64,000 nucleotides of DNA from Crotophaga sulcirostris (lineage: Eukaryota; Chordata; Aves; Cuculiformes; Crotophagidae). The position numbers were made by a program, and so were the translations under genes. This document shows, piece after piece, positions 47,340 to 61,500 of the stretch (positions are counted from its first letter, which is position 1; every line of letters starts with the position of its first letter). The stretch is from the NCBI GenBank assembly GCA_013397455.1, contig VYZB01000213.1, positions 1,412,909 to 1,476,908 on the forward strand. Reading direction: 5' to 3'. Below the pieces are notes generated by a model. The model did not search any database. It was given only the letters and a program-made list of their open reading frames with translations, and was not told the origin of the DNA.

Positions 47340-50300
47340 TTTTAAAAAATTCTAGATATCAAGTTAAAAAATTTTTGATCTATGACTGTTAATCACTGGG
47401 GCTATCCAAGAAGAAGTCAGAAACTCTTGAGCATGGTATTTGGTAAACTTTAGTGAAAAGGAACAGATCTTGTTGGCCAATTTCATAGCTTTATTCATCA
47501 ACTTCCTTTTACAAGCAGTATAATAGTGAACATATTGTACTTAACATTGTCTTAAGACAAAAAAAAAAGTATAATGAACCACAATGGACATTGCTCAATA
47601 TTTTCATGACATATTCCTGCCATGAAGACAGGTGTGTTCTTTTTGTACTACCTGATACATGCATCCCTGAAGCAATAGCCACATGAGGTCACTGTTCATA
47701 CATGAGTCATAAGCTTGAATCACAATATTTTCAGTTGACTGAAGCCAAAATGTGTGACTGGAAAATAATATTGTTCGTATTATATATTAACAAAAATATG
47801 CAAAAATAATTCATTAACATGGGATATATTAAGTGAAAACATTAATTGCATAAAATATAAAATATAAGTTCATACTTTATTTGCATTTGAGAAACAGTTA
47901 AAAATTGTCCCATAGTGGCTGAAAAGAAAAGAAGCAAGGATATAATCTACTAACTTACTGAAACTTTGTCTGTGATGGTTCCTCTCTTTTGTACCTGGTT
48001 ATAGAACATCTGATAGGCTGCGCTGGAATAAGGACACCAAAAGAGCTTCAAGAAAGAATTAGAAGTTTGTAATCATTTAATTGCTCATCTTTCATGAGAG
48101 AGACTTATTTTTGAAAACTTTTTGCTTTTTACATGTGAAATTTAGTGTCTTCAGAGGTATGAAACTGTAAAAGGTTGAAACATTATGAGCAATGTGAAAT
48201 GCTCTGGCATTAAAGAAGCAAGCAACTAGAGAAGAAGTATTACAGTAAACCTGTGTACTGGACTACGATGTGAAGCCATTCTGACTGTAAATTTGCTTAC
48301 AATTTTTGTCAGTTCTTATAAACTGTTATACCTGTTATGCTGATAGTTTCAGTGATTCATCCATTCATGTGATTATATCAACATACATTATTATAACCAC
48401 CTCTCTTAAAAGTTTACATAGTATATATGTTGAATTCAGTGTTATGACGTTTCAGAGAAGGTACATTTCTTTTTTACTAAATTCTTCTGATTAAAGGAAA
48501 AGATTTCATATTACCAATGCTATATAGTCATGAAATTAAAAACCTTATCATGACCAAAATCATCAAGAGAATGGAACAGAAATAGCAATCAAAAATGTCA
48601 GCTGAATTTGTAGAACTGCATAATTTAACTCTTACTCCCCAAACTGAATAAAGTTCACATTCATATCCTGAAATTCTTTCATGAAGGAATTTTTATGCTG
48701 GTATATTTATCAGTATGCATTTAGATACGAAATCATGACTTGTTCTACTAACAATATAAAAGACAGCTTTAAAAGTTGACTAGCTTTTGCAACATCTTTT
48801 ATTAAAGTATCATGCATATAACTTGTATACTTAAGCATAAAAAAACCCTCTTTACATAATGTATGAAAAGACTGCCTCAATAGGACATTAACATAGCCAA
48901 AACCCTATTCATCTGTTCAACAGTTACTGCATTTATTTCTTCATCTTTATGCAGGTGAATAAATAAAAATCCTCATAACATGTAATTATTTCATAACTTT
49001 GGATTGCCATATGCGATCTAAGAGACGAGAGAGAAAATTTAAAAATTAAACATATTCATCTTTGGTAAAAGAGGAACACAATAATGAATCTTAAATGACA
49101 GAGCCTGATTTAAAAAAAAAAAAAAGGATGAAAAAGTGGTCAATACAGGACATTATCCCCAGATCTATTAGATCTATTGACAGTATACTGTTGTACAACT
49201 GCAAAAACAAATTGTTCTCATAATTAAATAACCATTATCTTAAATTCTACAGTAGGTCTGAGAGCACATAATGTGACATCCATGTTTGTAGAACCAAAAC
49301 ATAGCATAATTACAAAAAATAATTAACTGTACTAATTAAGTTATAAAATAGCAATAAATCTCTGTAAGCATCTCACTACAGTTTGCTGCTTAGCTGAATT
49401 TATGACTGCAAAGGAAAACTAAAAGGACTAGATGCAAGAGTAAGTGCTAGAGTTCATTCTGCCCCAGAAGTCATCTAGATTGAGAAAAATCTGTTGGAAT
49501 AGTTTGTGAAAAAAAAACCAGTAGCAACAGCATGTGTAGCAGATGGTTGTTCAACAGCAGAAATGAGTTTGTGTGTGCAAAGCTGCAACAGCTCTTCTGG
49601 TAGCTGGTGGCCCCATTGTGATCTGAAAGGATAAGCAGGGGTTTTCCTCAAGATTTGTTATCTGAGTCCCGAAAACAACAGCTTAGTCGGCACTGCTCTC
49701 AAAAAGGAGCCAAACCATTACTCAGAGAAATGTTTGATTGATGGGGAGGCAATAATGGGGTGTTTTTTCTTCCAGAGCACAATATGTAATAATGCTTGAT
49801 AGTACCATCATGCAGGAACAGAGAAACCTGTAACATACCCAGACTCAGATTGCTAGAGTAGAACAACTGAATATTTTAGGTTTGGTTCTTACATCCAAGT
49901 AGATCTTGATTTATTGTACTAACAATTGTTCTAACATATCTGACCTTTTAAACCATACCAGCTGACAACTGTTGTACAAGATAAATATTTGAGAGGTATT
50001 TTCAGGAACAAGCCATATGACAGACAATTCCAACTTAATGTTGCTTAGGTGTTTATCAAGTAGCAAATTGAATATTTCTTTTGATACTTTTTCTAATAAA
50101 ATATTTCTGCCTAAGCAAGCACATAAGCTAACAACCTTCCCACTATCTTGCCTTGACTTTCTGTAATAAAAATCCTTACTGAAAGAATTTATCCTAGAGT
50201 AAGTAGCATATTTTTCTGAGTGGAATCCCTTCAAGACATTGGCAACTCATCACTGGATTCTCCAGGAAAGAAAACAATAGTCTTTTTTCAAAAATATCTG

Positions 50301-51515
50301 TTCTAGTGCCAACTACTATTCCACCTAAAAGATCAGCAACCCAGGAGACTAATTTCGGTCACTGAATGTTGCCCAATATGTCAGTCCAGTAGATGATGAT
50401 GGGACAAGTGGAGGGCACCTCTATTCATTTCTTTGAAGTGAGTTTTAATTTATTCTTCACCTTTTCTTTCATTGAGAACTACTCTCCCTTGCCTCAGTAA
50501 TCTACTTCATTCAGTGTGTCTGCCAAATCAGAGAAGAAGAGATGGGATAACATATTTTTGTGTGAGTCATATGTGGGTAATGGTCTGAGCTATTTTACTG
50601 TCTGAAGTAGTGTAGCTCTTTCATCTCATCGGTAGTTTTACTACTACTGGTTAAAGGTTTAAAGGAATGTACAGCCGTTCTATCTCAGGGGCAGCTGACA
50701 CACAGTCATAAAATACATTGGGGAAATTTTAGACCAGTGAAGTTCAAATACATTTAGAAGTAAAAAAAAAAAAAAGCCTTTCATGCCAGCCCTGTGATCT
50801 TGAATCTTTGTAGCTTTTGTATTATATCTCCAAGCTTGTAACTTATAAGGATCAAATTTGTAGCATCCTTTAGATAAGTTTTTTAGATTTAATAATTTCA
50901 GTTGTTCTAGATTACATTTGTAAGAGAAAAACTATGACAGGTGGTGTCAAACCACCCATAATTCTAAGAATCTACATAATGTTAAAAAAGATAATATAAA
51001 TTTTGCCCTTCTTTTTCAAAATGTAATAATTCTTCCATAGACATGTAGAGATTCCTATTGACACAGGCAAATCAGGACTTGAAATAATTCCAAAATCTAA
51101 AAGAGGATAATAATAATAACATTAATAATAATAAAAATACCAAAATTATTATAATAATTAAACTTGGGTATAACATTAATATGGAGTAAACTAGCTTGTT
51201 ACAACTGTTGTGCAGATTTTTGGAACACCTTAGTCCCTGTACAAAAGTGTCTTTTTCCAAACCATGAAAACCAACATTCAGAGTCACAAAAGGCTCTATT
51301 TCTTCCATCACCAGAAATTTTGACCCTGTTTCTGTGGTACATATGTACTTGTATATAACTTCCCTTTAAGGGAGTGTGATTTTTAGTTTTCACCTTATCA
51401 AGACACCTGGGACATGTAAATATGCAATTAGTAATCCTCAAGGTATTTTTGTAACCCACTTTTTCTTGGGAAACGTGTGTGTGCATGTGTGCACATTTTT
51501 TGTGTGTAAACAGGG
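47340..51515. other. Anonymous AT-rich DNA
   Basis: There is no gene or clear transposon over 4.2 kb. An AAT/ATT-rich microsatellite patch lies at 51105-51160 and a short TG-rich run at 51471-51510. The 107-codon minus frame 50234-49911 has no motif support. Confidence 0.5.
51105..51160 (+). repeat. (AAT)n/(ATT)n imperfect microsatellite
   Basis: AATAATAATAAC followed by AATAATAATAAA and an inverted ATTATTATAATAATT, so it can also fold as a weak hairpin. Confidence 0.85.
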
Positions 51516-51565
51516 TCACAGAATAGTTTAGATTGGAGTTCATCCTGCCCATCCCCCCCTGCTCA
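51516..51565 (-). mobile_element. CR1 LINE remnant, about 50 bp
   Basis: TCACAGAATAGTTTAGATTGGAGTTCATCCTGCCCATCCCCCCC resembles the opposite-strand reading of a CR1 tail (one octamer, then the GTTGGA..CATC..CC order). Very short, so less secure than the other copies. Confidence 0.6.
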
Positions 51566-52772
51566 AAACAGATATACATTCACTAATTAGGCCAGAAATA
51601 GCAAATTATTTATTTATATTAGCATCAGGACAGCTACAAAAAAAGACACACGTTGATGATAAAATAACTTAGTAGCTTGCAATTGTGTGCATTCAGCAAC
51701 ACCATTTTTCAGCTACCTTTCTAGCATATACCAAATTCTCTTTGCATGCGTGTATATATGTATACACACCACACATAATGCTACAAACACATAAGCTGGA
51801 AAGACATATGAAGGGATGTGCAAATATACATATATAGAATAAACTGCAAATTTGCATTTGCATTGTAAAAATGTGAAATGTCCTAAAATAATATTCTTTT
51901 CCTCCTGAAAGAAAGGCAAAGTCGCAGAGTCTACTGAGGGAGTTAAAACAGGTCAGGACACAAGACCACTTTTCTTTTGCTTAGACCAATCTTTTTAAAG
52001 AAAAATACCATATAATGGAGCTTGGATATAGGACATGACATTTGGAGAGTACATCAGTCATCCTTCAGTGCATTACATATGAGCTTTACAAGTTAATGCT
52101 AACCTGGGTGACAACTAATTAAGACACAACTAATGAGGCTGTAAAAATCGAGGTCCTTAGAGATTTCTGATTACTGACATCTATTGCTCTTTGGTCATTA
52201 TATAGGGAGAAATGTCCCTGAATGAAAGTTTGTCTCAAATAGGTTTTCCAGACTACACAGCTTTTTGTGGTAAATAGAAAACAAATGTAGTTAATCATGC
52301 AGATATCAGCAAAACATGGAACATTATGCCTTTGTGTTCATGCAGAAAGAAAATGTGTCTGATGTAGATGTTTAGCTTTATAATAGCTTAATAGAACCAA
52401 TATTTGGCATATTCAAATACTGAACTATAAACAAATGTTCTGTTACTCTGAAAGCTTTCATATGGTTGCAATTTTCAAATTAGCAAACTGAAAGTTATCT
52501 AAAAGGCAACATATTGTTACACTCTAATGGGCCATTATGGCATAACTTATTTACTTATTTAGTTATCTGTTGCAGTCTAAATTCAATTTCTCCAGATTTT
52601 GGGCTCAGAAACCCCAGAGGCCTTTTACAATTTGGCTTCTGCAAACCCTACTCCTTTCTCAAGAAGTAGACATTTTCTTCTGGACTATGTTACAGGAGTA
52701 TGAGCACTACAGGGCTTGGCAATATATCTCAGTAAATGTGACCCATATATGCACTTTTTTTTCATGTATATA
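51566..52772. other. Anonymous AT-rich DNA
   Basis: No gene or clear repeat. A plus-strand frame (52570-52785) ends inside the next LTR and lacks support. Confidence 0.5.
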
Positions 52773-53499
52773 TGTCACGGTTTAGCCCTGACTCGTCTAA
52801 ATTTGGCAGCTAAGAACCGTGCAGTTGGGGTCCCAAATTCCACGCCACCCCCCAGGGGAAGGGGAGAGGAAAATGAGAGGAAAAAGGCTTGTGGATTGGA
52901 AACTAAAACTACAGCTTTAATGAAATGATGATAATAATAGTAATAATGACTAAAATAATTAGAAAGTAATGAAATACATACAAATATCCGAGATCATGCC
53001 CCTATCCCACCCCTCAATGACTAGACGTCACCACAAATGCTGTAGAGCAGACACAAGGGAATGGGTCCACAGCTAGGAGGGAGCTGGACTCAGGAACTGT
53101 ATTCAGGGACGCACGGATCTGGAATCAGGAACAATCAGACAAATGAGGTCCTCACTGGACGTTGACCATCACAGAAGAGAGCGAGACCCTCGTGATCTCT
53201 CAATTATATACCGCGTGGGATATATACGGGATGGAATACTCTGTTGGTGATTTTGGGGTCACCTGTTCTGTCTGGCCCTCCCAGCAGCTGCAGTCTGTTT
53301 TTGCTAGCTCAAGGATGGCCTTGGATACTAGAGGAATAAGTATAAACACTGACCTTTCTGCATATCAGTGTTCTACATAATCACTTCTAGATAGAAACTG
53401 CCTGAAAAAAACCATGTAGTTAGCTTTCAGAAAATGTAGTTACATTTGTCTAAGGCTGATCCAGAATCAGAGTCACCCCAGCTAACTCAAACCATAACA
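52773..53499 (-). mobile_element. Endogenous retroviral LTR, second type, near-complete solo LTR
   Basis: On the minus strand it starts TGTTATGGTTTGAGTTAGCTGGGG and ends GGGCTAAACCGTGACA, with TG...CA ends and the avian ERVL-like 3' word TAAACC..GACA. Length is 727 bp. Internal features on the minus strand are two TATATA-like words (about 53200-53226) and an ATTAAAG polyadenylation-type word followed by a purine/pyrimidine-rich U5-like segment. An AAT-type microsatellite (52928-52960) sits inside. No coding region adjoins. The flanking 5-mers (ATATA left, ACTTA right) match at only three positions, so a target duplication is not demonstrated. It is not the same subfamily as the copies at 29.6 and 44.4 kb, although the 3' end words are related. 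Confidence 0.82.
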
Positions 53500-53504
53500 A
53501 CTTA

Positions 53505-54539
53505 CCACCTCTATTACAAGAATAGTGTAACGCAAAGACTCCCTTGTCATAGGATACGCTTGCATAGAGTAAAGCAACAAGATTGACCTGAGTCTATTCA
53601 GAGAGAGAATATCTGATCTCAGCACATAGAGAGACGTTGAGTGAAGCCAGATTGCAGTCAATTGACCTGAAAGGAAAATATCCAAGCTCCTATATTAGTT
53701 CCATTGATGCTCTGCTGACTGAAAGGTATTTATATTCATGATAAACTCCCTGTGATTTCTCTCCTGACAATTTATTTTCCTAGATTTAAAGCAGAGTACA
53801 TGAAAAAGGTTGACTTCTTTACCCCACATACATTACCCTAACTCAGTAATGCTGTTTTCTCAGATTCAGCATCTTTCTCTGATCCAGACTTTAACTGCTC
53901 ACAACGTAGATGTCTATATATGAAACAGTCACTTTGAACAAACTGGCTTTACTGTTAATGGACAGCTAGTCTGTGTAGTCAACACAGAATCTACTTGAGG
54001 AGGAAATGCACCTATAGCTTCTTTTCATCGTAATTACCAGGGCTCTGTTGATTACAGAGATAGCACATGATGATTTCAGAGATCCTTTTCACCAGATGAT
54101 TCCCAGAATTACTTCAATTTGTCTAACTTTCTCAGTGTAGTTACCTCTGGAAAAAACATTGAAAACATTATCTTGTTCTTTTGAGTTTTGTCTGTTTCTT
54201 TAAAGCACCAGTTTCACTCCTACATGTCAAAGTGACATTCTGAATTCATACTGATCTTCATTTACAAAATCAGAGTCTAGACAAGTGAGGAAGTAAAGCA
54301 CTCAACCATGAAGCTCAGATAACCACAGACAGAAGTTTAGAATGAGGTCTATTTTAACATTTTTATTTTCTCTACAAGCATATACAATATTCAATTTTCT
54401 TTTGCAGTTTTATGCAGGATCTACTGCAGTCTGTTGAAAGTTTGGCATTGATGTCCACATTTATAGGATTAGGTTCCAGGTATTCAGATTATTAAGAATT
54501 TTGGGAAAAAGTCCATGAATTCCGTGTTAAATTTGGTGT
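53505..54539. other. Anonymous AT-rich DNA
   Basis: No gene or recognised repeat in this kilobase. Confidence 0.5.
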
Positions 54540-54860
54540 TTATATTGGTCTGATTTTCAGTGCTGTTGAATAATCTGTATGTCTTTATTTCTACATACAT
54601 ACTGTATATAATCTTTGACTTTCTCTTGGTGACTTTTCTTTCAAAGCTGTCTAAAAACTTTTTAAAATTCTTCTCAGAGCTGTCTTCAATTTTTTTTTTT
54701 CAATATATTCCTAATATAGAGATGCTCATAACTGGTCACAGTATTTCAAGTGCAGCAAGGACAAGAATAAATATGTCCCTGTTAATTCATGTTCTTTACA
54801 TATGTCAAGCAAATATTTGTTTCCTTTTGTAGATGCAATATTAAAACCACTTTTCTGTCT
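54540..54860 (-). mobile_element. Very old CR1-like LINE fragment
   Basis: The clearest block is ATAGAGATGCTCATAACTGGTCACAGTATTTCAAGTGCAGC..AAGGACAAGAATAAATATGTCCCTG, matching the order of the CR1 tail at 31635-31710 (opposite-strand GCCCAATACTGAACACAGTACTCG..GTGCAGC). It is followed by a TGCAATATTAAAACC-like segment. The T-rich left part is hard to align. The 90-codon plus frame here is a by-product of decay. Confidence 0.65.
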
Positions 54861-57800
54861 ACTGTCATTCTTCCTCCTTTGAGAAATAATGAAAATTAGG
54901 CTATTATCTTCTATGGATTACATTGTTTTATACTGTTCCCCAAATTAAACTATATGTCCTCAATGGTATCTGCAAAATGTAATGTATTATCTCATATATC
55001 ATGAATATGCCATTTATTCTGCATCTTTGGAGCTTTTATTTTAGAAAGAAAAAAAGACTGAACTGTCACTGATTCACTAGAAGTTACCTTATTATAGCTG
55101 TTGACAATGCAGATAACCTTTTCAATTCATGTTTATATGATTTCTCTCTTAAAAATCATTATAAGATTTGATTTGTCTTTCTTTGCCTTAGAAGTAATTA
55201 TACCATATCTCTTATGAAAAAAAACTACTTTGATTATATTCAAGCTATTTTCAAATCATTTATGTGGGGTTTGTAGTCCCTAATGTAAAATTGTGGTTGA
55301 AATCCAGCACAGTCTTCAGAATAGAATTGGAGATTTAGACCTCCCAACTCCCAATACTGTGTATTTAATAATAATAACATAAAATGCACCAATAGTGTTT
55401 GGAGCAGCAACCACAAGCTGGAAGTATCTTCCTTTCCAGATAAACACTCTTGTCAATGTTTCTTACAGTTAGTTTTGCCCTTTCTGCTATCTCTTTGCAG
55501 AATGGTCCATTTTTACCATGAACATGAGAAAACATCTTACTACTATGGTATAACCAGTGATTAGGACAGTTTCCTTGACAACAGAGTAGTATGTAGCTGT
55601 TTCTCCAGATTAGTCACACAAGATCTGGTAGCTACAAGCTACAGTTTGAACTATGTGATTAACAGGAGACAAGAAAGTTATTTAACCATGTTCTGTACAA
55701 GAGAAAGAGAGCTTCAGCCATATTTTCCTTATCGGCTCACATTTTATAAGACAACTATGATCAAATATAACTTTCTAAATGTAATTCTTAAAAGATTAAT
55801 TGCAGAGGACCATTTTTTGATTCTGTTTCCATCTTCATATACACATCAACTGAAGACTGCAGGGAAGTGGCTACTAGCAAGATTTCAGATAATCTACTCT
55901 TCATAATATTTCCTGTTGATTTTTATTCACATAAAAATTGTAAGAAAACATTGATTATAAATATATTACATGATCTGTACACAGATCACTTCTTTCAGAC
56001 CTTCTAATGAGTTTAAGCTTTCAGTGCTTTCTCGGTACTCTTGGAGGTAGAGCACTGAAAATCAACACTCTTGATTAGCAGCCCAGGTTGTTTACCCCAG
56101 AACAAAAAACCAGATCTGTGAAATCTTCAGACAACAGCAGCAAAGCAAGACTTTTCAGTATGCTGTCTCATATACCCTGAAAACTCCTCAAAACCCCTTA
56201 CACAAGCATGACTTAATGACTTCTCTGGGGTGTATCTCTGCTGCCTTCTGCTGCACAGCATGCTGAGCCCTGAGGCCTGCAATGTACTGGCTGGTACTGC
56301 TTGGAGTGCATCAGAGATCCCATCTGGAAATTGCCCTACAATTTAATTTGCAGGGAAACTGGAGCCTGTGTAGAAGAGAAGTAAAGCTTGGAGAAGAGTT
56401 GCTGCATGCTTTTCTCTTGCCCCACTAGGATAATAAACTCATGCATCTATGCTTGGGTTTTGCTTTCTGTAAATCAAGACTTCAAGCCTGAGTCGCAATG
56501 CAGCACTCACAACTTCCACCTCATCATTCATTGCTCTCTGAAAATGGAAACATTCAAGCTTTTTCATCTTAAAATTGACCGGAGAGAATCCTGGAGGAAG
56601 CCCTAGAGGCATCCTTTGTTACATTGGTATTCCATATTGTATCATGCTATGTTTGCTACTGTTTTCCTTTGCTACATTAAATCATTTGATCTCATCCAAC
56701 TGTAAGTAATTTATCACACAAAATGCGCTGTTATCACTATGCCAACAAAAAGAATGAAAATATTTCCCAGTTTGGCATATGGAGCATGTGTCACATCTTG
56801 TGACCAAATAACAGCAGCACACTACATATAAACAATATGATAAAACTCCTCGACAATATATCAGTCATCAGTTACCATCGCTTTCAAAATAGTGTAATAT
56901 AGAATTGCTTAATAATCACCTCTTTTTTTTTTTTCTCCAATGACTAAGCGACACTTAAAAGTCTTCTCACTTAAGATAAAATGTACTCCTCCACAATTTT
57001 CTCATCATGCTTCTTCCTCAAGGAAACATCTCGCCTATGTGAACAAGAGTATGTTTCACTAATACATCCCTCAGCATCCCACCAATGAGGGAAGTTTACA
57101 GAAGTAATCAAAATAAATTTTCATGGCCTAATTGTTCTGTGACTTTGATCCATTCTGTTATAAGATCAAAAAGCCCCGAAATCCCTGTTAGGACTGAAGT
57201 TTTTGAAAAAAAATAGGCAGCTCAGTATACGATAGGGTAATTTTCTAAGATGTTATAAATCTTCACATTGCTTGTATTAGGACATGAATAGAAGGAACAC
57301 TCTTAAAGATAAATATAATGTTTATAGACTTTTATATGGTAAGTCAAATGGAAAAAAATATCCTGTTTTATTGAGAGATAATGATTATTTCTTATGACTA
57401 AATTTTATAGTGTTGGATTATGTACAAAGATTTGTACAGACATTAAAATAGTCATTACCAAGGAGAGGATTCTCCTTTCATTCTGTCTCTGTTCTTTCAC
57501 ATAAAAGAACATATTGCAAATGTAAACACACTTTGAGCTGCATATATACAGTATTATTAACACCCTTTTCTGGCATCTTGCTGGTAGATGACTAGCTGTG
57601 ATATAAAGAAATGTTTTTGTGACAATTGTTTTATGCGTTTTTTACTGGAACTCTCTTCTGATATATGTGCTGTCAGAATGCACATACACAACATATTTAT
57701 GCTCTGTTGACCATTCATATTTAAAATATACAACCCGGGTATAAGACAATAAATGCAGTCAATCTCAAATGTCTATGCACGTCAGCTCTGCAAACTAAAA

Positions 57801-58100
57801 GAAATACAGGTAGCTTTTTACAACTTGTATGCCTCAACTTCTCTGCATTTCTATTTTCTTGCCTGTGTCTATTTACTCCATTTGTACAAGCTAGAAGGAA
57901 AAAAAGAAGCTTGCACAGTTTATTATTACAGGTCGAAATAAGACTTTTAACATAAGACACGACTGAGGTGCCCCTTTTAGCCCAAGTGCCCCATGAACAG
58001 CCCCTGGAGACATCGTGTTCCTCTGAGATCCAGTTTTTCACTCATTTTTCTGTGCAGACTTCGAACACATACGTAGTACAGACTAACAGCAAATGTTAGC
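54861..58100. other. Anonymous AT-rich DNA
   Basis: No supported gene. The 106-codon minus frame 58041-57721 is open but unrecognised and without splice evidence. A strong plus-strand acceptor-like tract (TTTTTCACTCATTTTTCTGTGCAG, ending near 58057) is followed by a frame that stops within about 40 nt. Confidence 0.45.
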
Positions 58101-58560
58101 CTATACCACTAAAAGTCACTTTTCCCCTCTGCTGGCTCTTCATCTGAGCTAATCAAAAAGCCCATGAACCAAGGAAAAGCAGGTGCTAACTGCTCTCTCC
58201 CAACAGCTGTGGACAAGTTAGCTCAGAAACCAAAGTCGCGCCCACCGCAAGTGCAGAGGTGCTCTCTGCTTCCCAGCACATGAAGGCTTAACTGTTAATA
58301 AGAAGTTTCAATTGGCTGCAATGTTGTTAAAAATTGTGCAGGCCTGCATGAAAGGAGTAATCAAGACAGAAAAGTGGTGGGAGGCTAGGGAGGCTGAGCT
58401 CCATTTAAATGTAAAATGTTAAAAGAAGGTCTTACTCCTTTGCAAAAGCCACAGCCCGCAGGGGAGCGGATTATTGCTGTGCAATTGATGCATCCATAAG
58501 CCGATTGCACGGCGTATGGGGTGGCTGTGCAGAGATATGAGGGAGAGAAGGGGAGCCTAG
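58101..58560. promoter_or_regulatory. GC-elevated patch, possible conserved non-coding element
   Basis: Composition is more complex than its flanks. It holds CpGs (GTCGCGCCCACCGC at about 58233-58246) and homeobox-type AT words such as GTTAATAAG, CAATTGATGCATCC and GGATTATTG, the kind of clustering seen in vertebrate enhancers. This is pattern-based inference. No coding frame of note is present. Confidence 0.2.
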
Positions 58561-61500
58561 GGTCTTAAGGACTGAATACGCTTCTGGGTACGTAACGACT
58601 CTTAAAACAGTCCCTCTATGTTGAGTGAGATGGTGGCTGCCATATGTGTGCTGTGAAAAGATCACCTTGAGTGAATCATTCAAAATAAGCATATTAAGGA
58701 GAGATAAAGCAGGAAAATTTGGAGAGAAATGAATTCAACTCATACAAGCCTGTGTTAAAAAAAAAGTAACACTGATCATATTCCTTTATTCACGACGATT
58801 TGCATTATCCCAGTCAGCTCTATCCACTCCTAGAATCTTGTATGATGAAATGAAAATCAGTTTAGTAATATAGTTTGCAGAGGGCATGGAGAATAAGATT
58901 GTTTATTCTTATGTTATAACTTTATTACTCTGCATATTTGCAGGAGAAGTTGCTTACTATAAGGGTATTCCCTTCTGATATTTGTTTTTTTCACTTACAC
59001 TTTATTTCCCGTCTCATCTTAGGATAATTAAAAAGAAACCTACAAATAGAAACAAACCGAAGACTCATTTATAATAGGGAAATCTGGCAATGTCAAAACC
59101 TGCATGACTTAAGCATCTTCATTTAATGACTTTATTTTCATTTTTTTTCAAGCAAACTGATGTAATGGGAAAGAAGTAGAAAGAATTTCCACTATCACCG
59201 AATCTTCTTCTGTTTTCCCCTGTAGCCACATGTTGAATGTACAGCTGCAGTGATATTTTTTGCTGTTCAAGAAATGATCAGAATGCTCTGAGTAATGTTT
59301 TAAGAGTCAAGAAAAACAAATAAATGGGAAAGCCCCAGGACTAGAAAAATGATCACCTTGAGAGCTTCCTGGGGAATTATCTGCAAATGAACCACAGAAC
59401 TCTCAAGAAAGTTTGTGGTATGGAATGGATTTCAGCAAGTGAAGAAAGAACTTCAGTGAAGTGAAGAAAGCTCGGTGACAGAAGCAACACCTACAGGCAG
59501 TGAGAGCAAAAAGAAAGTGAGTCAATATGTGTGAAAAGAACAGCGTCAGGGAGTAAAATATCTGAAGAAAAAGTGATAAAGAAAAAAAAGAACAGGAATG
59601 GGAATAAAATGCAATTGGAGAATGTAGTCTTACTATGGATGATTTATTTATGCATAATTTTCCTATCAGGTAATGAAAGACTACTCCAGGCTGGTTAAAA
59701 CTTCTTAGACAATATAATCCTGAGAGAAAGACTGAAGAGGATATTAATTTTGGACTTTTACTGAGTCTAATGGTAGAAATAGTACTGAACCCCTATCCTC
59801 AGAAATAAATGGTCTTTTTTTTTTTACATTATTTATCTTCTTGTTTACGATCATATACCACATGGTTTCCTGAGGTTCAGTCAAAAGGAAAATATTTCTT
59901 AATTTCCAGGCTATCATAGGAAAATTCTGGTAAAATTTATGTTTGCTGAGAAGTCTTCAGGTCAAAGTTAGTCTGCCTTGGTTTGTGGTGTTTCTAGCAT
60001 GGGTATATGGGATAGTAATACTATAGTAATACTGAATAGACGGTTAGAGGGATGAATGGGAAAAACGCGAGAGGTACATAAGTAGCATTAGGTGAGGGCA
60101 CGAAGAATTGAAACGTACCTCAAGATCCTAAATACTGAACAAGAAAGAACACATGTAATTTCCTAAACACAAAAATAGCTATAGTTGATTTGTATCCACA
60201 AAGAAAATTAAAACAGGTCTTTCAAGGAAGATGGCTCCCTCCAGACAGGAACGTAAAGAAATACCCTGAACCTTCAGTAAAAGGCTTATGGAGAAGCAAC
60301 AACAAATCTTAAAAAAAAATCACAAAAAGTAGGAACAACTACAATAAAGCCCCAGATCAGGTGACTATAGGAATTGACAAACCTTTCTTGTTCAAACCTA
60401 AACTCAAGAGAGAATATGAAAAATTAGAAAAAGTATTAATTGCAAGAAAATCAAGAGAGTTGGCATCTGCCACAGTTAAAGAAAAAATGAAATTAAATCA
60501 CTTAGAAATACTTGGTGAATTTAAGAGCAACTGAAAAAAAATCTGCAACAAATCTTAACAGGATACACAAAATAAGAGTTTAAAGAACACAGTTCTTCAG
60601 TGTTCCAGCCTTTCTCATGTTCATTTTTTAAATGCCCAAAGGTATTAAACATTTTATGATACAGCTAAAGGCCCAATCTCTGTCCTGAAGAATTCAATTT
60701 AGATTTAAAGCACAGCTTAGAACAAAAGTATTTAATAAAAAGGACTGAAATTGGTAATATCAGGCTACAGTGTTCAGGTAGTTAGTTGTTAAGCTTACTT
60801 GTGTTTCAGTGGCTTGTGAAATCCATGTTTCATGTTGGAAAAGTACATCAAAGATTAATTTTAGAGAAAGGTTTAAAGAAGTAGATGTTAATGGGATGAG
60901 TGAGAGAACAAAATAGACCCTAAATGAGAGATATTTACTTCTAAATAATCAACTTCGTGGAAACTTCAGGAGCCATTTACTGTAAGGAAAAAAAGAATAA
61001 TATTTAAAGATAAAAGCCTAACCTACCTTCATGGCTCTCTGATAGGTTGATGATAGCAAGGAAGAGGTTTACATCACGGTTTTTATAATGAGACGTTAGG
61101 TTTTTTACAGTTTTGTTATAACTACCTTCCACCAAAAGATCCTGAGGAATTGTTTGACCTAAACTTTCTTTATTGCACTCTAACAGAAAAAGAAAATAAA
61201 TCTGAAAAAAAAAAGAAAAATATGTTTGGGGTTATTATTATAACTAAACTAATATACATTTATTGGTCTGCAAGGTTAATATTTTTACAGCATGTATCTT
61301 CTTTTAGCACAAAAACATCTTGCTACTATCATCTTCACATATTATACCTACCTCAAATCTCCGTGCCAGCTATATAGTTGAAGAAAATCACCATTCAGGA
61401 AAGACAAATGGAAAGGATCTTCTTCAAATAGCCGATATAGATCACAGCATAGTTTGCTGCTATCTGAACGTCAAGACAAAAAATGTGACACTGCCATTTG

